Positions 11,455 through 20,546 of a DNA stretch of 34,159 nt are shown here, in pieces. The stretch's first letter is position 1. Each line of letters opens with the position of its first letter. The position numbers and the translations under genes were made by a program. Below the pieces are notes generated by a model that was given only the letters and a program-made list of their open reading frames with translations, did not search any database and was not told the DNA's origin. Source of the stretch: Gammaproteobacteria bacterium (GTDB lineage Bacteria; Pseudomonadota; Gammaproteobacteria; Burkholderiales; Rhodocyclaceae); the NCBI GenBank assembly GCA_029289235.1, contig JARFTZ010000030.1:1-34159 (forward strand), given 5' to 3'.

Positions 11455-12489
11455 TCAGTCAGGCGTTTCGACCAGTGTCACGTTTCCGAGGACGCCGCGC
11501 GCGCCGCGCCGATCGTCCGCGACGAGTTCACCGTTTCCGATCGTCCCCTCCAGAATGACCGCCAGCCCGTCGTAACCACCTTCAGGCGAGGGTGCTGTGC
11601 TGGCAATGATGCCGCAAGGCTGTGCTTCCGACGATCCTGCCGGGTAGATCGATCCGCCGGCGGGGAGGCCTCCTTCGGCGTGGAAGCGGTACAGGTGCCT
11701 TTTGACCTTGCCGAGGTATTGCGTACGGGCGACGACTTCCTGTCCGGGGTAGCAGCCCTTATGGAAACTGACGCCGCCAATCTTGTCGTAATTGACCATC
11801 TGCGGCACGAAGGCTTCTTTGGTGGCCTCGGTGATGAGGGGGATGCCCGCCTGGATATCGAGCCAGAGCCACGCCGGCACGCCTGCGGGGACGGCGATTT
11901 GCGCCAGTGACTCCCACACGGAATGGGCTGTCGCGCTGTTGGCGATGATGATGAAGCGCCCTTCGGCAAGGCGAATTACCTTAGTCGTTGCGTTCGATGC
12001 GGTGTTCATCGGAACAGTTGGCATGGGCAAGCCAGCTTGCAGCAAGGCGGCTTCCGCTTGCGGGCCGGCGACACCCAGACATTGGAGATCCGACGATCGA
12101 TCGACGATTTTGACCTTGGAGCGCAGCACGTACATCTGCAGGCGTTTCAGGATGAACGTCCGGAGGTCGGCGGAAAGCAGACCGAGATAGCCGCTGTCGT
12201 TCCTTGACAGGATGAAACTGGCCAGCATCCGGCCTTTGGGCGAACACCATGCTGCGTACTGGGCGGCATTCTTGCCGAGATGGTTGACGTCACTCGTCAG
12301 TTGGTTGTGCAGGAAGGTTTGAGCATCCTCTCCCGAGCATTCGAATGGAGCGAGATGCGTCAGCGGGCAGAGAACGGTCGCCTCGCGGGCGGCTGATAAT
12401 TCCCCGGCCTGGTTGCCGAAATCAACGATCTGTTCGTTGTCGAACTGCGCGCCGCGCGCAGCGAGGTAGGTCTGCCAGTCGGGAGTCAT
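11455..12489 (-). CDS. ygfZ: tRNA-modifying / Fe-S cluster repair protein YgfZ (folate-binding)
   Basis: This 344-residue protein belongs to the GcvT-like YgfZ/IBA57 family, which binds folate and supports assembly or repair of certain Fe-S enzymes such as MiaB. The family signature KGCYPGQEVVART is present with the key cysteine C246; the FLHNQLTSDV and CSPKGRMLASF segments are also typical. It is monocistronic here, convergent with the L,D-transpeptidase gene (28-base gap) and divergent from mltG across 166 bases. The locus is well separated from the SUF genes further along, though the functions are related. Confidence 0.93.
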   Translation of the reverse strand: MTPDWQTYLAARGAQFDNEQIVDFGNQAGELSAAREATVLCPLTHLAPFECSGEDAQTFLHNQLTSDVNHLGKNAAQYAAWCSPKGRMLASFILSRNDSGYLGLLSADLRTFILKRLQMYVLRSKVKIVDRSSDLQCLGVAGPQAEAALLQAGLPMPTVPMNTASNATTKVIRLAEGRFIIIANSATAHSVWESLAQIAVPAGVPAWLWLDIQAGIPLITEATKEAFVPQMVNYDKIGGVSFHKGCYPGQEVVARTQYLGKVKRHLYRFHAEGGLPAGGSIYPAGSSEAQPCGIIASTAPSPEGGYDGLAVILEGTIGNGELVADDRRGARGVLGNVTLVETPD

Positions 12490-12655
12490 GTCTTTTCCTT
12501 TGCGTTATGCTGTTGCGCCCGGGTTGAAAATTGCCCTGGAACGTGGCGATTACGACCCGGGAAACCGGCCTCCGGTTCAGTCCTGCGGTCTTCGGCTATT
12601 ATATCGCCTCGCTGATTTCCCCCTCCGGTGTTTCCCCATTGCGTTCCTTCCTACA
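12490..12655. promoter_or_regulatory. Divergent intergenic region between ygfZ and mltG
   Basis: These 166 bases must hold the promoters of both flanking genes. A TATTAT hexamer at 12597-12602 on the plus strand could be a -10 box for mltG, but the -35 candidate at a suitable spacing is poor. No strong hairpin or repeat is seen. Confidence 0.3.
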
Positions 12656-13654
12656 ATGCTTCGACTGCTTAGACTCCTGTTGCTAGGTGTAGTCCTGGTG
12701 TCGGCCTGCGCCGCCGGCGGGTTCTACTGGCTGGTCTCGAAGCCCTTGCCGCTTGCTGACGAGCGAATCGAGTTCAGTGTCACGCCGGGCAGCGGCATGC
12801 GCGCCGCGGCGCGGGAAGTAGTTGCTGCCGGGGTTCCCTTCGAGCCTTTGGCGCTGGTCGTGCTGGGGCGTTTGCTGCGTGTCGATGCGTCGATCAAGGC
12901 GGGGAGTTACGAGATTACCCGGGGTGAATCGCTGCTTGATCTGCTGAAAAAATTGACGCGTGGCGACGTGACGCTGTCCGAGATCGTCTTCCCCGAAGGT
13001 TGGACCTTCCGCCAGATACGTGAGCGACTGGATGCGCACCCCGACGTGACGCACGCCTCGACCGGGCTGAGCGACATGGAGATCATGCGTCTGATTGGCG
13101 CAGACGGCGAATCGCTGGAAGGCTGGATTTTTCCCGACACCTATTTGTTTGCGAAGAATTCACGGGATATCGAGGTGCTGGCCCGCGCTCATCACGCGAT
13201 GCAGCGGCACCTGGCGCAGGCATGGGAGAGTCGGGCGCCGGGACTTCCTTTGGCTACCCCTTATCAGGCGCTGGTCCTGGCATCGATCGTGGAGAAGGAA
13301 ACGGGGCGCGAGCAGGATCGTCCCTTGGTGGCCGCCGTCTTCATCAATCGCCTGAAGCGGGGCATGCTCCTGCAAACGGACCCGAGCGTCATCTACGGGC
13401 TTGGCCAAGGTTTCGATGGCAACCTGCGCAAGCGGGATCTGCTTGCCGATACTCCTTACAACACCTATACCCGCGCGGGCCTGCCGCCGACGCCGATTGC
13501 CATGCCGGGGCTGGCTTCGATCAAGGCCGTATTGCATCCAGCGGAGAGTTCTGCGCTTTATTTCGTCGCGCGCGGCGACGGAAGCAGCCATTTCTCGCAA
13601 ACGCTCGACGAACACAACAACGCCGTTAACCGCTTTCAGCGCAAATCGCGATAA
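12656..13654 (+). CDS. mltG: Endolytic peptidoglycan transglycosylase MltG
   Basis: The 332-residue protein starts at ATG 12656, immediately before a single N-terminal membrane segment (about 5-30, [19 protein letters not shown]). This places the YceG catalytic domain in the periplasm, where MltG cleaves nascent glycan strands and sets their length. The catalytic glutamate lies in [25 protein letters not shown] and the [18 protein letters not shown] segment are hallmarks. An in-frame start at 12488 would add 56 residues overlapping the ygfZ start and looks non-coding. No clear Shine-Dalgarno is seen. mltG-tmk-holB is a common proteobacterial order. Confidence 0.95.
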   Translation: MLRLLRLLLLGVVLVSACAAGGFYWLVSKPLPLADERIEFSVTPGSGMRAAAREVVAAGVPFEPLALVVLGRLLRVDASIKAGSYEITRGESLLDLLKKLTRGDVTLSEIVFPEGWTFRQIRERLDAHPDVTHASTGLSDMEIMRLIGADGESLEGWIFPDTYLFAKNSRDIEVLARAHHAMQRHLAQAWESRAPGLPLATPYQALVLASIVEKETGREQDRPLVAAVFINRLKRGMLLQTDPSVIYGLGQGFDGNLRKRDLLADTPYNTYTRAGLPPTPIAMPGLASIKAVLHPAESSALYFVARGDGSSHFSQTLDEHNNAVNRFQRKSR

Positions 13655-13665
13655 GGAGAAACTAC

Positions 13666-14301
13666 GTGCCCCAAGACATGACGCGCCCGCGCGGGAAGTT
13701 CATTACCTTCGAGGGAATCGACGGCGCCGGGAAAAGCACGCATATCGCGACGGTTGTTGACCTCTTGCAGCGCAAGGGACTCGAGGTGGTGGCGACGCGC
13801 GAACCGGGCGGCACCTCTCTTGGTGAAAAGTTGCGCGAACTCTTGCTGCACGAACCGATGCATCTCGAAACCGAAGCACTGTTGATGTTCGCCGCGCGGC
13901 GTGAACACCTCGCGCAGGTCATCGAGCCCGCCCTGGCGCGTGGCGCGTGGGTCGTCTGCGACCGTTTCAGCGATGCGACCTATGCCTATCAGGGCGGGGG
14001 GCGCGGGCTGGATAAGGCCAAGTTTCTCGCCCTGGAAGGGTGGGTGCATGGCCATTTGCAACCCGACCTTACCTTTTTGTTCGATCTTCCTCCCGAAGTT
14101 GCCGGCGAACGGATCGCCAAGGATGGGCGCGATCTCGACAAGTTTGAACGAGAAGTTGTCGATTTTCACCTGCGCGTCCGGCAGGCGTATCTGGAGCGGG
14201 CAGCATCGGCGCCGTCGCGGATTGCCGTAATCAATGCTGGGCAGCCGATCGAATCAATAAAGAAAGAGGTTGAATATTACGTTGTAAGCCGCTGTTTATG
14301 A
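13666..14301 (+). CDS. tmk: Thymidylate kinase
   Basis: This 211-residue P-loop kinase phosphorylates dTMP to d[14 protein letters not shown] (about 15-25) is the P-loop, REPGG the next conserved element, and [16 protein letters not shown] the DR(Y/F) signature. The GTG start at 13666 is chosen because AAGGAG (13653-13658) lies seven bases upstream; the ATG at 13678 lacks that spacing. It begins 11 bases after mltG and overlaps holB by an ATGA. Confidence 0.96.
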   Translation: MPQDMTRPRGKFITFEGIDGAGKSTHIATVVDLLQRKGLEVVATREPGGTSLGEKLRELLLHEPMHLETEALLMFAARREHLAQVIEPALARGAWVVCDRFSDATYAYQGGGRGLDKAKFLALEGWVHGHLQPDLTFLFDLPPEVAGERIAKDGRDLDKFEREVVDFHLRVRQAYLERAASAPSRIAVINAGQPIESIKKEVEYYVVSRCL

Positions 14302-15347
14302 ATGTTATCGATCTTCACGAAGAGGTCTGGAAGCGGCTCGGCGCGCGACGGGCCAACTTGCCGCACGCGCTGCTTCTCACCGGGCCGCGCGGCATAGGCA
14401 AGTTCGCCCTGGCTCGCAGTTTTGCGGAATCGCTGCTTTGCGAAAACCCCTCGGTCTCCCAGGTCGCCTGCGGCGCCTGCCTGGCCTGTGGCTGGCTGCA
14501 ACAGGGGAATCACCCGGATTTCCGGCTGATTCAGCCCGAAGCCATGGACGACGGCGAAGAAGCGGCATCCGGTGCGGCTGCAGGCACGAAAAAGAAACCG
14601 AGTCAGCAGATCACGATCGATCAGATCCGGGGCCTCGACGAATTCCTGCACGTCGGTACGCATCGCCACGGCGTGCGTATCGTCCTGATATGTCCTGCGG
14701 AGGCGATGAACCGTTCGACAGCCAATTCACTTCTTAAGTCACTCGAAGAGCCATCGTCAAGTACATTGTTTTTATTGGTTTCTGATGATTCTGAGCGTTT
14801 GCTGCCGACGATCCGCAGTCGTTGCCAGCATCTTCCCGTAACGGTCCCGGAGCACGCCCGTGCCACGGCGTGGGTGGCCGATGCCGGCGTCGACGATCCG
14901 GCACGCTGGCTTGCGCTTGCCGGTGGCGCGCCGTTCCTGGCCGTCGAACTCGGCGGCGGAGAGGAGCGCGTTCTGGTCGACGCGCTTGTCGCGGAATTGG
15001 CAAAGGGCCGTCAGCTTGATCCCATGGGAACTGCTGCGGCCATCGACAAAGTGATCAAGGCGGAGAAGCGTCCTGTGCCGCTGAAGCGCGCGGTCGAATG
15101 GATCCAGAAATGGCTCGCCGACTTGCTTCTCCTCAAGGTCGGAGGCGAGCCGCGATATTTCACGGCGCAAGTTTCGGTCCTGCGGGAGTCGTGCCGCTTT
15201 ACCTCGCTGTCCGGCGTGTTGGCATTCAGTCGTAAAGCGCTACAATACCGCCAGCATTGCGAGCAACCGGTGAATAGCCGACTCTTTTTCGAGGATGTTT
15301 TCCTGAATTACGCAGCGTTGTTCAGTTCCGACCGAGACAGCAACTAA
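14298..15347 (+). CDS. holB: DNA polymerase III delta-prime subunit
   Basis: This 349-residue AAA+ subunit of the clamp loader works with gamma/tau and delta to load the beta clamp. Visible features are a P-loop-like GPRGIGKF (29-36), a four-cysteine zinc module (C48, C58, C61, C64), [11 protein letters not shown], and the SRC sequence in [11 protein letters not shown] low-complexity Gly/Ala/Lys insert (about 85-103) sits before the QQITIDQIR segment. It overlaps tmk by ATGA and pilZ by TAATG, so the three are translationally linked. Confidence 0.95.
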   Translation: MNVIDLHEEVWKRLGARRANLPHALLLTGPRGIGKFALARSFAESLLCENPSVSQVACGACLACGWLQQGNHPDFRLIQPEAMDDGEEAASGAAAGTKKKPSQQITIDQIRGLDEFLHVGTHRHGVRIVLICPAEAMNRSTANSLLKSLEEPSSSTLFLLVSDDSERLLPTIRSRCQHLPVTVPEHARATAWVADAGVDDPARWLALAGGAPFLAVELGGGEERVLVDALVAELAKGRQLDPMGTAAAIDKVIKAEKRPVPLKRAVEWIQKWLADLLLLKVGGEPRYFTAQVSVLRESCRFTSLSGVLAFSRKALQYRQHCEQPVNSRLFFEDVFLNYAALFSSDRDSN

Positions 15348-15718
15348 TGGCCTCAGCCCCTGAATCCCGACCTGTTGCGCCGCGCCCGAGCGTTCTGTCG
15401 CTGAACATCAACTCGAAATCGGCGCTGTACGCAGCCTACATGCCGTTTTTGCGCAATGGCGGAATCTTCATCCCGACGACCCGCAGCTATAACATCGGCG
15501 ACGAGGTTTTCATGCTGCTCGCGTTGATGGATGATCCGACGAAGTTGCCCATTGCCGGAACCGTGGTCTGGATCACGCCACCAGGGGCGCAAAACAGCAA
15601 GGCCCAAGGCATCGGGGTGCAGTTCAAGAGCGACGAGAGCGGTATCGAGGCCAAGCGCAAGATCGAAGGTCTTCTGGGCGGCGTGATGCAGTCGAGTCGG
15701 CCGACTCATACCATGTAA
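15347..15718 (+). CDS. pilZ: PilZ domain protein (type IV pilus assembly PilZ type)
   Basis: This 123-residue single PilZ domain protein resembles the Pseudomonas-type PilZ, which supports type IV pilus biogenesis with the FimX/PilB machinery. It contains the GGIFIPTTRSYNIGDEVF and GTVVWITPPGAQ strands and ends with GIGVQF. The RxxxR motif needed for c-di-GMP binding is not seen at the N-terminus, as is known for this subgroup, so it is probably not a direct c-di-GMP receptor. Its position after holB is conserved in pilus-bearing proteobacteria. The start overlaps the holB stop, and the stop overlaps the tatD start. Confidence 0.92.
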   Translation: MASAPESRPVAPRPSVLSLNINSKSALYAAYMPFLRNGGIFIPTTRSYNIGDEVFMLLALMDDPTKLPIAGTVVWITPPGAQNSKAQGIGVQFKSDESGIEAKRKIEGLLGGVMQSSRPTHTM

Positions 15719-16509
15719 TGCAGACACGATCGATGCTTGTTGACTCGCATTGCCACCTCGATTTGCCCGAACTGGCGGGAAACCTGAACCAGATCCTCGA
15801 TTCGATGCAGTTGGCCGACGTCGGCTGTGCGGTCTGCATTGGCGTGACGCTGGAGGACTTCCCGCGACTCCTTTCAATCGCCGAAACCTGTCCCCGGGTT
15901 TTCGCCACCGTGGGCGTGCATCCGGAAAACACCGGCGTGCAAGAGCCTACCGTCGACGATCTGGTGACACTGGCCGGGCATCCCAGGGTGATCGGCATCG
16001 GCGAGACCGGTCTCGATTACTACTGGCACAAGGATGCGCCCGAGTGGCAGCGCGACCGGTTCCGGACGCATATCCGGGCGGCGCGCGCGGCCGGCAAGCC
16101 GCTGGTCGTCCATAATCGCGATGCAACCGCGGATACGTTGCGCGTGCTGAAAGAGGAAGATGCAGGCGAGGTCGGCGGCGTTCTGCACTGTTTCACCGAA
16201 ACCTGGGAGGTTGCGCAGGCGGCCCTGGACCTCGGTTTCCACATCTCGATATCCGGCATCGTCACGTTCAAGAATGCCCAGCTGGTCAAGGACGTCGCCC
16301 GCCGCGTTCCGCTCGACCGTCTGCTCGTCGAGACCGACGCGCCCTACCTCGCCCCGGTGCCCTTCCGCGGGAAACTGAATCAACCCGCCTACGTCAGGAA
16401 GGTCGCCGAGGAGATCGCCCGCTTGCGCGAGGTTTCCTGCGAGGAGATCGCCAGGGCGACGACGGACAATTTCTTTCGCCTGTTCCAGGCAGCCCAAACA
16501 GTGAACTGA
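15718..16509 (+). CDS. TatD family metal-dependent hydrolase (YcfH-like)
   Basis: This 263-residue TIM-barrel hydrolase is of the TatD/YcfH group, usually described as metal-dependent DNases. Metal ligands are in place: HCH (H11, H13), E in GIGETGLDYY, H in VVHNRDA, H in LHCF and D in ETDAPYLAP. The ATG at 15718 forms a TAATG overlap with pilZ, matching the style of the upstream junctions; an internal ATG at 15733 is the alternative and loses only five residues. The substrate here is not defined by context. Confidence 0.92.
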   Translation: MQTRSMLVDSHCHLDLPELAGNLNQILDSMQLADVGCAVCIGVTLEDFPRLLSIAETCPRVFATVGVHPENTGVQEPTVDDLVTLAGHPRVIGIGETGLDYYWHKDAPEWQRDRFRTHIRAARAAGKPLVVHNRDATADTLRVLKEEDAGEVGGVLHCFTETWEVAQAALDLGFHISISGIVTFKNAQLVKDVARRVPLDRLLVETDAPYLAPVPFRGKLNQPAYVRKVAEEIARLREVSCEEIARATTDNFFRLFQAAQTVN

Positions 16510-16511
16510 CC

Positions 16512-17174
16512 ATGAAAAATCGCTTATTTGCCGGCCTGATTGTCCTCCTTCTCCCGTTTGCCGCTCTTGCCGGAGCGCTCGATGACCTCGAAGAAGCGAT
16601 GATTCGGCACGACCCGGATGCGGCCATCAGTCTCATCAAACGTGGAATCGACATAAACACGGTGGACAAACAGGGCGACACGCTGCTGATCCAGGCGGTC
16701 AAACATGACATGCCGCAACTGTTCGACTATCTTTTGCAGCACCGGGCGCGGCTTAATACGCGCAACCGCAATGGTGAAACGGCCTTGAGCATCGCGGCTT
16801 ATCACGGGCGCGAGCCATTCGTCCGGAGATTGGTGGAGGCTGGCGCGGAGATCAATTTCTTTGGCTGGCCGCCGCTCTCCTATGCCGCGTACAACGGGCA
16901 CACGAAGATCGTCGAGTATTTGATCAGCCGTGGCGCGGAAATTGACGGGAAAACGGAGAACGGTTCGACCGCCCTGTTTTTCGCCGCCCGCTTCGGTCAT
17001 ATCGACACGGTCAAGGCGCTGCTCAAGCACGGTGCCGATTCGACGGTCATCAACGAAAACGATGAAACAGCCGTCGATTGGGCATTGAAGGGCCGGAATA
17101 CCGACATCGAGGACCTTCTCCGTAAAGCCGGGGGGCGGTCGGGTAAATCGGTGACGATCGAACTGTCGAAGTAG
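16512..17174 (+). CDS. Exported ankyrin-repeat protein
   Basis: The 220-residue protein starts two bases after tatD. An N-terminal signal peptide is clear: MKNR, then a Leu/Val-rich core and a likely cleavage site after PFAALAG. The mature part is about five ankyrin repeats of about 33 residues with typical consensus pieces such as GDTLLIQAV, GETALSIAAYHG, PLSYAAYNGH and GSTALFFAARFGH. Ankyrin arrays bind proteins; the partner is unknown. It is the last gene of the mltG-to-tatD run and is convergent with ctaA after 12 bases. Confidence 0.9.
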   Translation: MKNRLFAGLIVLLLPFAALAGALDDLEEAMIRHDPDAAISLIKRGIDINTVDKQGDTLLIQAVKHDMPQLFDYLLQHRARLNTRNRNGETALSIAAYHGREPFVRRLVEAGAEINFFGWPPLSYAAYNGHTKIVEYLISRGAEIDGKTENGSTALFFAARFGHIDTVKALLKHGADSTVINENDETAVDWALKGRNTDIEDLLRKAGGRSGKSVTIELSK

Positions 17175-17186
17175 GGCTGCGCCGGA

Positions 17187-18227
17187 TTACGGGTTACCCG
17201 GAGGGTTGTCCAGCAAAGGGCGAGGCAAGCGGGAAGGGGCGCCTTGCCGCCACAGCTGGAAGTTGAGCGCCAGCAGAACACTCAGCAGGACAGCGGCCCC
17301 CGTGTTGTGAGCGACTGCCAGTGAAAGCGGCAAGGACAGCAAAACGTTGGCGATCCCCAAGCCGATCTGTACCAGTAGCGTCAGTCCGAGCACGATTCCC
17401 CAGCTTTTCCACGCTGGCAGGCGGTACAGCCCGACTGCCAGCGTTCCCGTCACCAGTGCGACGATCAGTGCGCCGATCCGGTGCGACCAGTGGATGGCAA
17501 CCAACGCCGTCCCGGGCAGGAAGTCGCCGGCACCGGTCCGACCCAGTTCGCGGTGCAGGCTGAACGCCGCGCCGAAATCCATGTCCGGAACCCAGGCGTC
17601 CAGACAGGTCGGGAAATCGTTGCAGATGAGCGCCGCGTAATTGCTGCTCACCCAGCCGCCGAGGGCAATCTGCACGACGACGGCAAGGAGGGAGAGCAGG
17701 GCAAGCAAGCGCAGCGGTCCCGGGCCGGAGGCATCTTGCCGAGCGGCGGACGTCTGGCGGAAAAGCAGCAGCCAGACGAGCAGGGCCAAGGTGGCCATGC
17801 CGCCAAGAAGATGAGCGGTGACGACGACCGGCCTGAGTTGCAGCGTGACTGTCCACATCCCGAGCAATGCCTGCAGAACGACGATACCGAGCAGGGCGGT
17901 GGCGGCCCAAGGGGACTCGCTCGCCGTTCGGCGGTTCTTCCACGCCATGCCCGCGATCGCTGTGATCAGCAGTCCGAGAACGCCGGCGAAGTAGCGGTGG
18001 ATCATTTCCTTCCACGCCTTGTGCGTTTCCACCGGCTTCCCGGGGAAGGCCTGTTGTGCGATGGAATGCTCGCGGGCGGTGTCGGGCACGCCGATCAGGT
18101 GACCGTAGCACCCCGGCCAGTCGGGGCAGCCGAGCCCGGCATCGGAAAGGCGGACGTAGGCGCCGAGCGAAATCACGCCCAGCGCCAGCAGTGTCGCGGC
18201 GAGGATCAGAGTGCGGTAGAGGCGCAT
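17187..18227 (-). CDS. ctaA: Heme A synthase (COX15/CtaA family)
   Basis: This 346-residue integral membrane protein oxidises heme O to heme A for the aa3 oxidase. Eight membrane segments can be picked out. The histidines expected to bind heme are in MIHRYFAG, TAHLLGG, IHWSHRIG and AVAHNTGA. Two cysteine pairs lie in external loops (GCPDWPGC and CNDFPTC), as in CtaA proteins that use a thiol pair. It follows ctaB by five bases and ends the cytochrome oxidase assembly group. Confidence 0.95.
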   Translation of the reverse strand: MRLYRTLILAATLLALGVISLGAYVRLSDAGLGCPDWPGCYGHLIGVPDTAREHSIAQQAFPGKPVETHKAWKEMIHRYFAGVLGLLITAIAGMAWKNRRTASESPWAATALLGIVVLQALLGMWTVTLQLRPVVVTAHLLGGMATLALLVWLLLFRQTSAARQDASGPGPLRLLALLSLLAVVVQIALGGWVSSNYAALICNDFPTCLDAWVPDMDFGAAFSLHRELGRTGAGDFLPGTALVAIHWSHRIGALIVALVTGTLAVGLYRLPAWKSWGIVLGLTLLVQIGLGIANVLLSLPLSLAVAHNTGAAVLLSVLLALNFQLWRQGAPSRLPRPLLDNPPGNP

Positions 18228-18232
18228 GGTCC

Positions 18233-19174
18233 TTACGCGAAATGGTCAGCCAGCAGCGCCGCGAACAACAGCGTCAGGTAGATGATCGACCAGCGGAAGG
18301 TGCGCCGCGCCAGAGCGTCGCTGTAGCGGAGGCAGAGCGCGATCGAGTGGCCCAGGAAGATGGCGCCGAGGAGTATTGCGGCGGTGAGGTAACCGGGGCC
18401 GCTCATGCCGATCGCGTAGGGAACGGTCGACGCCGCGCACAGCAGGACGACGTAGAACAGGCTGTGCCGGCAGGTGTGCGCGATACCGTGCGTGACAGGC
18501 AGCATCGGCAGGCCGGCCTTGGCGTAATCGTCGCGGCGGTAGCAGGCCAGCGCCCAGAAGTGCGGTGGGGTCCATACGAAGACGATGAGGAAGAGCGCCA
18601 GAGCGCCTGCGGACACCGATCCGGTGATGGCAGTCCAGCCGAGCAACGGCGGCATGGCGCCCGCCGCGCCACCGATGACGATATTCATGGGTGTCGTTGG
18701 TTTGAGCAGGACCGTGTAAATCACGGCGTAACCGAAGAAGGTGGCCAGGGTCAGCCACATCGTCAGTGGGTTGACCAGCGCGTACAGCAGCCACAGTCCG
18801 CAGCCGCCGACCAGCATCGCCAGCGTCATTGTCTCGGCCGCGGAAGCTGCGCCGCGCGCCGTCGGGCGCCAGCGCGTACGCACCATCATCGCGTCGACGG
18901 TCCGTTCGACGAGGCAGTTGACTGCCGCCGCCGCGCCGGCGACCAGCGCGATGCCTGCCGAGGCAGCCAGGAAGCGCCCGAACGGCGGAAAATCGGGCGA
19001 GGCGAGGAACATGCCGATCATCGCAGTGAATACGATCAGACTGTTGACGCGCGGCTTGCACAGCGTGAAGAAATCGGCCAGCCGCTCTCCGATCCGGCGC
19101 GGGGTGTCGATGGCGTTGATGGCGTTGATGGCGCTGATGGTCTTGGGCGAACTGTTTCGTGTCGTGGCGGACAT
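18233..19174 (-). CDS. ctaB: Protoheme IX farnesyltransferase (heme O synthase)
   Basis: This 313-residue UbiA-family prenyltransferase adds the farnesyl group to heme B. The substrate motif NCLVERTVDAMMVRTRWRP keeps the second Asp-rich element and RT..RP, with Glu in place of the first Asp. The second motif region RRDDYAKAGLPMLPV is intact. Around nine membrane segments follow. The ATG at 19174 has a GGGGAGG site upstream. The N-terminus carries a tripeptide-like repeat (ISAINAINAI) encoded by a 9-base tandem repeat. Genes ctaB and ctaA are adjacent, so heme O and heme A synthesis are encoded together. Confidence 0.95.
   Translation of the reverse strand: MSATTRNSSPKTISAINAINAIDTPRRIGERLADFFTLCKPRVNSLIVFTAMIGMFLASPDFPPFGRFLAASAGIALVAGAAAAVNCLVERTVDAMMVRTRWRPTARGAASAAETMTLAMLVGGCGLWLLYALVNPLTMWLTLATFFGYAVIYTVLLKPTTPMNIVIGGAAGAMPPLLGWTAITGSVSAGALALFLIVFVWTPPHFWALACYRRDDYAKAGLPMLPVTHGIAHTCRHSLFYVVLLCAASTVPYAIGMSGPGYLTAAILLGAIFLGHSIALCLRYSDALARRTFRWSIIYLTLLFAALLADHFA
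19106..19141. repeat. 9-base tandem repeat inside ctaB
   Basis: Four consecutive 9-base units (GTCGATGGC, GTTGATGGC twice, GCTGATGGT) occupy 19106-19141. They encode the Ile-Asn-Ala-type repeat near residue 12-23 of CtaB. Unit number could vary by slippage without breaking the frame. Confidence 0.85.
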
Positions 19175-19191
19175 GGCGTACCTCCCCTCGT

Positions 19192-19779
19192 TCAGCGGAT
19201 CCAGGAATACTTCAACAGGCGCTCCATGTCCTTGAGAATGCTCCTGGCGTCGATTGGTTCGCCGTAGCGCATCATGACGTTGCCAAGCGGGTCGGCGACG
19301 AAGACGGCCGGAGCGAAATCGTCGAGGGCCTGGCGCCAGGCGGATTCGTCTTCGGTCGCAGGCGATACGACTGTCAGGGCTTGTTGCTGCTGGATCGGTG
19401 CGGTGCCTGTTGCTATGACTACGCGCTGCACGCGTTCCTGGTTCTTGCCGAGCGCCGCGTGGGCTCGCTGCAGTTGCTGAAGGGCAGCCAGGCATGTCTG
19501 CGTGCAACCGTCGCGCGCCGGGACGATCAGCAACCATTTCCCATGCAGTGCTCCCGCACTCGGCAGCGTGCGTGGCGGCTGGATCAGTTCGCCATGGTTG
19601 CGCAGCGCGACCGGACGCCATCCCGACCAGTAGAGGCCCGAACCGATGGCGAACGGCAGCACGAACACTGCGGCCAAGGCCAACAGACTCCAGCGGGACG
19701 AAGTCATGAGATGCGGACCGGGGCCGGGCATGCCGATGGCCTGCCCGGCGTCCGGCGGATTTGAGAAAGCGCTCTTCAT
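19192..19779 (-). CDS. Membrane-anchored thioredoxin-like protein with a CxxxC motif (cox cluster)
   Basis: The 195-residue protein starts at ATG 19779 with an AAGGAG site upstream. One membrane segment (about 30-52, LLALAAVFVLPFAIGSGLYW) is followed by a periplasmic domain with LIVPARDGCTQTC (CxxxC) and a thioredoxin-like pattern (VVIATGT, VFVADPLGNVMMRY). CxxxC is the copper-binding spacing of SCO proteins, but overall similarity to SCO1 is limited. It overlaps the surf1 stop by ATGA and precedes ctaB, so a role in oxidase copper or thiol chemistry is inferred. I do not recognise an established gene name. Confidence 0.8.
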   Translation of the reverse strand: MKSAFSNPPDAGQAIGMPGPGPHLMTSSRWSLLALAAVFVLPFAIGSGLYWSGWRPVALRNHGELIQPPRTLPSAGALHGKWLLIVPARDGCTQTCLAALQQLQRAHAALGKNQERVQRVVIATGTAPIQQQQALTVVSPATEDESAWRQALDDFAPAVFVADPLGNVMMRYGEPIDARSILKDMERLLKYSWIR

Positions 19780-20546
19780 GGTTTTCTCCTTAACCCGTGA
19801 TACAGCCAGAGCGCCACGGTGGTGGCCGCGAAACTCCACCATTGCAAGGCGTAGCCGAGGTTGGTCAGGCGCCGGTCGTCGGGTCGCGGCCACTCTCGCA
19901 CGAACCCACCCGCGGTGCTGTCGGCGGACATCTGGATGACCACCGGCTGAACGGGAAAGCCGGCCAGCCTGGCGTATCTTTCCATGTCGAGGTTCTGCCA
20001 GACTTGTGGCCACTCGCCATCGCTGATCTCTTCCTTGAGCGTGAAGAAGCGGGAGGTCGGCACGATAGCCTGGCCCGACACTTCGACAGGGGCTCGCGGC
20101 GTGGCGACTTCCGGCACCCGCTCCCTTTCGGCCGGGCCTGGAATCCAGCCGCGATTGACCAGCACGCGGACATCGCTGCCTTCGATTCGCAGCGGCGTGA
20201 CGACGTGGAATCCGGCGCGTTGCTGATGAATCCGGTTGTCGATCAGGATCTGGCGTTCCGGCTCGTAGGTGCCTCGGGCCACGACCTGGCGGTAGCGCAG
20301 CGTCTCGGCTGCGACCCGTCCGGCGGGAGTCGGCACGGCCGGACCGGACGCGAGGGCGTCGAACTGCTGCTGCCGCTCGGCTTTCACGCTGGCCTTGTTC
20401 CATTGCCACTGCCCGGCGGCGATGAACAACGGGACGAGCAGGGCCGCAGCCAGCGTGGGCGCCCAGCGGGGACGGAAGCGCCGGGTTGGTGCCGCGCGTC
20501 CGGAGCGCGCATAATCGCCGCTGCCCTCTTCACGGGAGCCGTTCAT
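19776..20546 (-). CDS. SURF1 family cytochrome oxidase assembly protein
   Basis: The 256-residue protein has the SURF1 layout: an N-terminal membrane segment (about 29-46), a periplasmic domain with RGTYEPERQILIDNR, GFHVVTPLR and VLVNRGWIP, and a C-terminal membrane segment (LGYALQWWSFAATTVALWLYH). SURF1 helps insert heme A into subunit I. The start is uncertain. ATG 20546 is the last in-frame ATG before the membrane segment, but it has no clear Shine-Dalgarno and overlaps the start of the oppositely directed DUF2909 gene. Earlier starts at 20570, 20585 or 20651 would run antisense through that gene. Confidence 0.93.
   Translation of the reverse strand: MNGSREEGSGDYARSGRAAPTRRFRPRWAPTLAAALLVPLFIAAGQWQWNKASVKAERQQQFDALASGPAVPTPAGRVAAETLRYRQVVARGTYEPERQILIDNRIHQQRAGFHVVTPLRIEGSDVRVLVNRGWIPGPAERERVPEVATPRAPVEVSGQAIVPTSRFFTLKEEISDGEWPQVWQNLDMERYARLAGFPVQPVVIQMSADSTAGGFVREWPRPDDRRLTNLGYALQWWSFAATTVALWLYHGLRRKP

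Noticed and set aside
18056-19267. 403-residue plus-strand frame opposite ctaB
   Set aside because: It is an Arg/Gly/Gln-rich antisense translation of ctaB.
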